Part shown: one piece after another, positions 61,332-64,000 of the stretch
Numbering within the stretch: position 1 is the first letter of the stretch
Layout of the letters: every line of letters starts with the position of its first letter
From: Caulobacter sp. NIBR1757
Lineage (GTDB): Bacteria; Pseudomonadota; Alphaproteobacteria; Caulobacterales; Caulobacteraceae
NCBI RefSeq assembly: GCF_027912495.1
Contig: NZ_CP115463.1
Location: 2,726,001 to 2,790,000 of the forward strand
Direction of reading: 5' to 3'
DNA length: 64,000 bases
The notes under the pieces: generated by a model
Databases searched by the model: none
What the model saw: the letters and a program-made list of their open reading frames with translations, nothing else
Told to the model about the DNA's origin: nothing
Program-made: the position numbers and the translations under genes

Positions 61332-63098
61332 TCAGCCCATCACCGACTTCAACGCCGCAATTAAGGCCGCCGCGTTGCCCGGCGGGATCAGGATCAGCCC
61401 CGGCTGGGGGACCAGACCACAGGCCGGGGTGGCGATCACTGGCACGCCGGCCGCCAGGGCGCCGAGCAGCCGGCGCGGATTGTCCTCGACCACCGCCGGC
61501 TGAACCACGGCGGCGACGCCCTCCAGCCAGTCGGCGCCGGCAGACCGCGCCCTCACCCCGTCCCAGAAGCCGGCGCCCTCAAGCTCCGAACCGGCCGTCA
61601 CCACCTCGAGATCGAGCGCCCGCGCCGCCTCGCGCACCGTCCAGGCCCCCTTGCGGGCCGCCGTGGGGCCGGGAAAGGCGATGCGCCGGCCGGCGGCGGC
61701 GGCGGCCGGCCCACGCTTCGGCGCGATCCAGTCCAGGCGCTGGGCCCGCTCGCCGAACAGCGCCGCCACGGCCGCATGGGGCGTCAGGATCCTGTGCGCC
61801 GCCGCCAGCGCCTGGGCCTCGGCCGACACCAGGGCGGGATCGGCCCGGAAATCGGCCAGGCTGGCCTGCTCCGGCGCGGCCACATGCGCCTCGTCGAGCC
61901 GCGCCTGCAGCACGCCGATCGGGGCGCGGGTCATCAGCACGCTGAACCGCCGGCCGCCAAGCCGCCCCCGTCGCCAGAGGTAGGGCAGCAGGCTCTGGGC
62001 CACCACCACGTCCAGGTCATCCGACGTCAGCAACCGCTCCAGCGACCGGGCGATAGCCTCGGCGCCGGCCAGTTCGGCCCGCCGGCGTTCCGGCCCCCTT
62101 GAGGCCAGCCGGCGCACCGCCGCCGACCGTCCCAGGGCCGCCAGCATGGCGTCCCGCGTCCGGCCCGCCGGCGCGCCGGCCCAGGCATAGCGTCCCATCC
62201 ACCAACGCCCGCCATCCAGCGGCAGGCCGAGCACATCAGCCGGCCCGGCCTGCTCCGCCCACAGCGCCTGAAACTCCGGCCAGGCTTCATCGACCAGCCA
62301 GACCCGTCGCGCCGAGGCTGTCGCCGGACTTGGCCCTTCATGCCGGTAGCAGCTGATCTGCTGGCAGCTGTCGCAGCTGCGCGCCTCCAGTATCGGGCCC
62401 CGGCCCGGCTCGGCGCACCCTTTCGGCGCCGCGGCTCCGGCGGCCGCCGGTCCACTGAACCGCACGATCAGCTCGCCCTCGGTCAACCGGGTTTCGATGT
62501 GCAGCGGCGCGGCATGGGCAAACCGCAGATCGACATAGTTCCAGGCCACCGTCGCATCCCGGCCATGCGTCGAGGCCGAGCCCGGCACCACCTTCGAATG
62601 GCCATGCCGTTCGAAGATCTCGCACCCGGCCCGCTGGGCCACGTCATAGAGGGCGTTCGACAGCTGGCAGAGGCCGCCGCCGACGGCCGGCACCAGGCAA
62701 CCCTCCTGGATCATCCGCCCATCGACATAGCCGCGCCGCCGCGTGGCCTTGCCGACGATCCGCCAGAAGCTGAACACCTGTCCGGCCTCGAGCTTCCCCG
62801 CCCCGATCGCCGTCGTAGCCCGCCGCAGGTTCTCGACCTTGCCGCGCTGGTGGCGATGCTCGCGCGACCGCTCGTCGGTCCACAGCCCGCTACGCGCCTC
62901 GGCCAGCAGGACATAGTCGGCGGGCTTGGGCGCAGGCGTCAAAGGCTTCAGTCCGGCGGTGAGATTTATCAACCCACGACGGGTCCGGAACGCTATGACC
63001 TTGGCGTTGAAGATCGCTCCCGACAGCCGGCTCGGCTGCTCCCACCAATCCAGGTCGGGATCGGGTGTAAAGCTGGCCGGATCGGGAACCTGGTTCAT
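61332..63098 (-). CDS. VanW domain fused to glycosyltransferase-like domain
   Basis: A 588-residue fusion. Residues about 90-215 form a VanW domain (ENLRRATTAIGAGKLEAGQV, VGGGLCQLSNALYDVAQRAG, HGHSKVVPGS). A cysteine cluster CDSCQQISCYRH near 250 follows. The C-terminal half has a glycosyltransferase-4-like shape: ESSEG-type LVPQPGLILIPPGN, RLLGALAAGVPVIATPACG. No signal peptide or membrane segment. It is six bases downstream of the S41 peptidase. The joint function could be surface polysaccharide or cell-wall related; this is inference. Confidence 0.8.
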   Translation of the reverse strand: MNQVPDPASFTPDPDLDWWEQPSRLSGAIFNAKVIAFRTRRGLINLTAGLKPLTPAPKPADYVLLAEARSGLWTDERSREHRHQRGKVENLRRATTAIGAGKLEAGQVFSFWRIVGKATRRRGYVDGRMIQEGCLVPAVGGGLCQLSNALYDVAQRAGCEIFERHGHSKVVPGSASTHGRDATVAWNYVDLRFAHAAPLHIETRLTEGELIVRFSGPAAAGAAAPKGCAEPGRGPILEARSCDSCQQISCYRHEGPSPATASARRVWLVDEAWPEFQALWAEQAGPADVLGLPLDGGRWWMGRYAWAGAPAGRTRDAMLAALGRSAAVRRLASRGPERRRAELAGAEAIARSLERLLTSDDLDVVVAQSLLPYLWRRGRLGGRRFSVLMTRAPIGVLQARLDEAHVAAPEQASLADFRADPALVSAEAQALAAAHRILTPHAAVAALFGERAQRLDWIAPKRGPAAAAAGRRIAFPGPTAARKGAWTVREAARALDLEVVTAGSELEGAGFWDGVRARSAGADWLEGVAAVVQPAVVEDNPRRLLGALAAGVPVIATPACGLVPQPGLILIPPGNAAALIAALKSVMG

Positions 63099-63104
63099 AG
63101 CGCC

Positions 63105-64000
63105 TCAGCCTTTGCGGCAGGCCGGCTGGCGGACAAGCCAGAGCTTGGCCGCCTCGACCACGGCGTCATCCGGATCGGCAGCCAGGCCAGGTCCGGCGGG
63201 GATCGGCTCGTCCGGCGTGAAGCCCGCCGGATAGGTGCGCCCCTCGCGGTCCGTCATCATGCCGACGGTGATGACCAGGTTGGCCCCGTCGGCCAGCCTG
63301 TAGCCGGCATTGGTGCTGGCCAGTCCGAAGCTGCGCTCTCCGAAAGTTCGGGTGGCGGGGCGGCCAATGAAGGCGGCCAATACGGCTTCACCCGAACTCG
63401 CCACGCCGCCGTCCTGCAGAATGGCGACCGGCGCTCCGGTCAGACGCAGGTCCCGCCAGCCCTGCACCGCCTGCAGCCGGTTCGGCGCCCCGCCGCCTTG
63501 CGCGATCACCGCCGCGCCGTCCCGCAGATTGGCGTAGACATAGGGCGGGCCGGAGGAGTCCTGCTTGCCCAGCGCCATGCCGTTGCCGAGCAGGGGGGAT
63601 AGCCCCGTCACCATCGGCCACATGTTGCCGCCGCCGTTGCCGCGCAGATCGATGACGTAGCCGCAGGCAGTCCGGGCGCCGTCAGCCAAGGTCTGGAACA
63701 GACCATCGGCAAAGGCCTGAGCCTCCGGCGGGTAGCCACTAAACGACGGAACGACCATCAACAGCGCCTCGGCCCCGTTGGCCAGCGGCAGGCTTCGCGC
63801 CTCACGCGTCTGGCGCCCCGCAAAGGAGGACGGCGGGATGGAACCGCCACGTGACAGCCCGGCCACCGCGTCGAAGGTGCGACCGTACCGCGCGAAGAAG
63901 GCCGTCTGCCGTTCACGTGGGACCTGGACGAAGCTGTGGCTGTCCCCCAACCCGTTCAGCAGGACGGCATAGGCCGGCAGCAGATCCAGCTCGTCCCGGG
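63105..64000 (-). CDS. S41-family peptidase (5' end outside window)
   Basis: About 298 codons of a tail-specific protease-like enzyme; the frame runs past the right edge. The catalytic region GGVASSGEAVLAAFIGRP contains the nucleophilic Ser, and CGYVIDLRGNGGGNMWPM is the typical strand-loop before it. FGERSFGLASTNAGY carries the expected late motif. It heads the operon with VanW-GT and the exported Cys-rich protein. Confidence 0.85.
   Translation of the reverse strand, partial: RDELDLLPAYAVLLNGLGDSHSFVQVPRERQTAFFARYGRTFDAVAGLSRGGSIPPSSFAGRQTREARSLPLANGAEALLMVVPSFSGYPPEAQAFADGLFQTLADGARTACGYVIDLRGNGGGNMWPMVTGLSPLLGNGMALGKQDSSGPPYVYANLRDGAAVIAQGGGAPNRLQAVQGWRDLRLTGAPVAILQDGGVASSGEAVLAAFIGRPATRTFGERSFGLASTNAGYRLADGANLVITVGMMTDREGRTYPAGFTPDEPIPAGPGLAADPDDAVVEAAKLWLVRQPACRKG

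Overview
The window looks like chromosomal DNA from a GC-rich alphaproteobacterium of the Caulobacterales (Caulobacter/Phenylobacterium type). The grounds are strong GC bias at third codon positions, a TonB-dependent receptor, a two-domain cold-shock protein, a heterodimeric acyl-CoA dehydrogenase pair, many TetR/ArsR-type regulators, and the gene order lon - hup - tRNA-Val. The assignment is by family content only; no rRNA or other phylogenetic marker is present.

Layout. 1-6.1 kb: start of a TonB receptor, a TetR regulator, a Coq4-like protein separated from it by a REP-type hairpin, a ribbon-helix-helix protein, a small beta-rich protein and a UvrD/PcrA helicase. 6.1-10.5 kb: an AT-richer accessory block with an XRE-ImmA/IrrE regulator-protease plus PIN protein, an orphan membrane protein and a DUF4062/TIR-like TPR protein bracketed by REP-like direct repeats. 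10.5-13.5 kb: signalling genes (a lone receiver, a 5'-truncated HWE-type kinase remnant, an EAL phosphodiesterase). 13.6-13.9 kb: an intergenic repeat element starting with a 20-bp palindrome; a second copy lies at 35.6-35.9 kb and a third, partial copy of its tail at 51.6 kb. 14-18 kb: thiolase, a membrane protein and a D-amino-acylase-type amidohydrolase. 18-20.3 kb: a VapC toxin-antitoxin pair and an ArsR-SRPBCC-ClpP operon. 20.4-25 kb: two beta-lactamase-fold serine hydrolases around an SDR and a TetR regulator with a palindromic operator. 25-26.8 kb: an alpha/beta-hydrolase fused to a caspase-like protease. 27-35.4 kb: PrmA, aminopeptidase P, a DUF1080/DUF4336 pair and an M49-like metallopeptidase. 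35.9-39.1 kb: nitroreductase and the acyl-CoA dehydrogenase pair. 39.3-46.2 kb: small exported and housekeeping proteins, DusA, a soluble two-PAS chemoreceptor and a DUF808 membrane protein. 46.5-53.8 kb: patatin, a hemerythrin-SnoaL-TetR operon, a YCII/ECF42-type sigma pair, SRPBCC, a double cold-shock protein and GNAT. 53.9-60 kb: a lipid-modification pair, TSUP transporter, tRNA-Val, HU and Lon. 60-64 kb: a second ArsR-SRPBCC pair and an S41 protease / VanW-glycosyltransferase operon cut by the window end.

The most unusual items are the palindrome-headed intergenic repeat family, the XRE-ImmA/PIN plus DUF4062-TPR block, and the lipase-caspase fusion. Most of the rest is ordinary core or metabolic chromosome. 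Many convergent gene pairs here share or abut stop codons, so the genome is tightly packed. Stretches longer than 300 bp without a gene are listed as separate entries.
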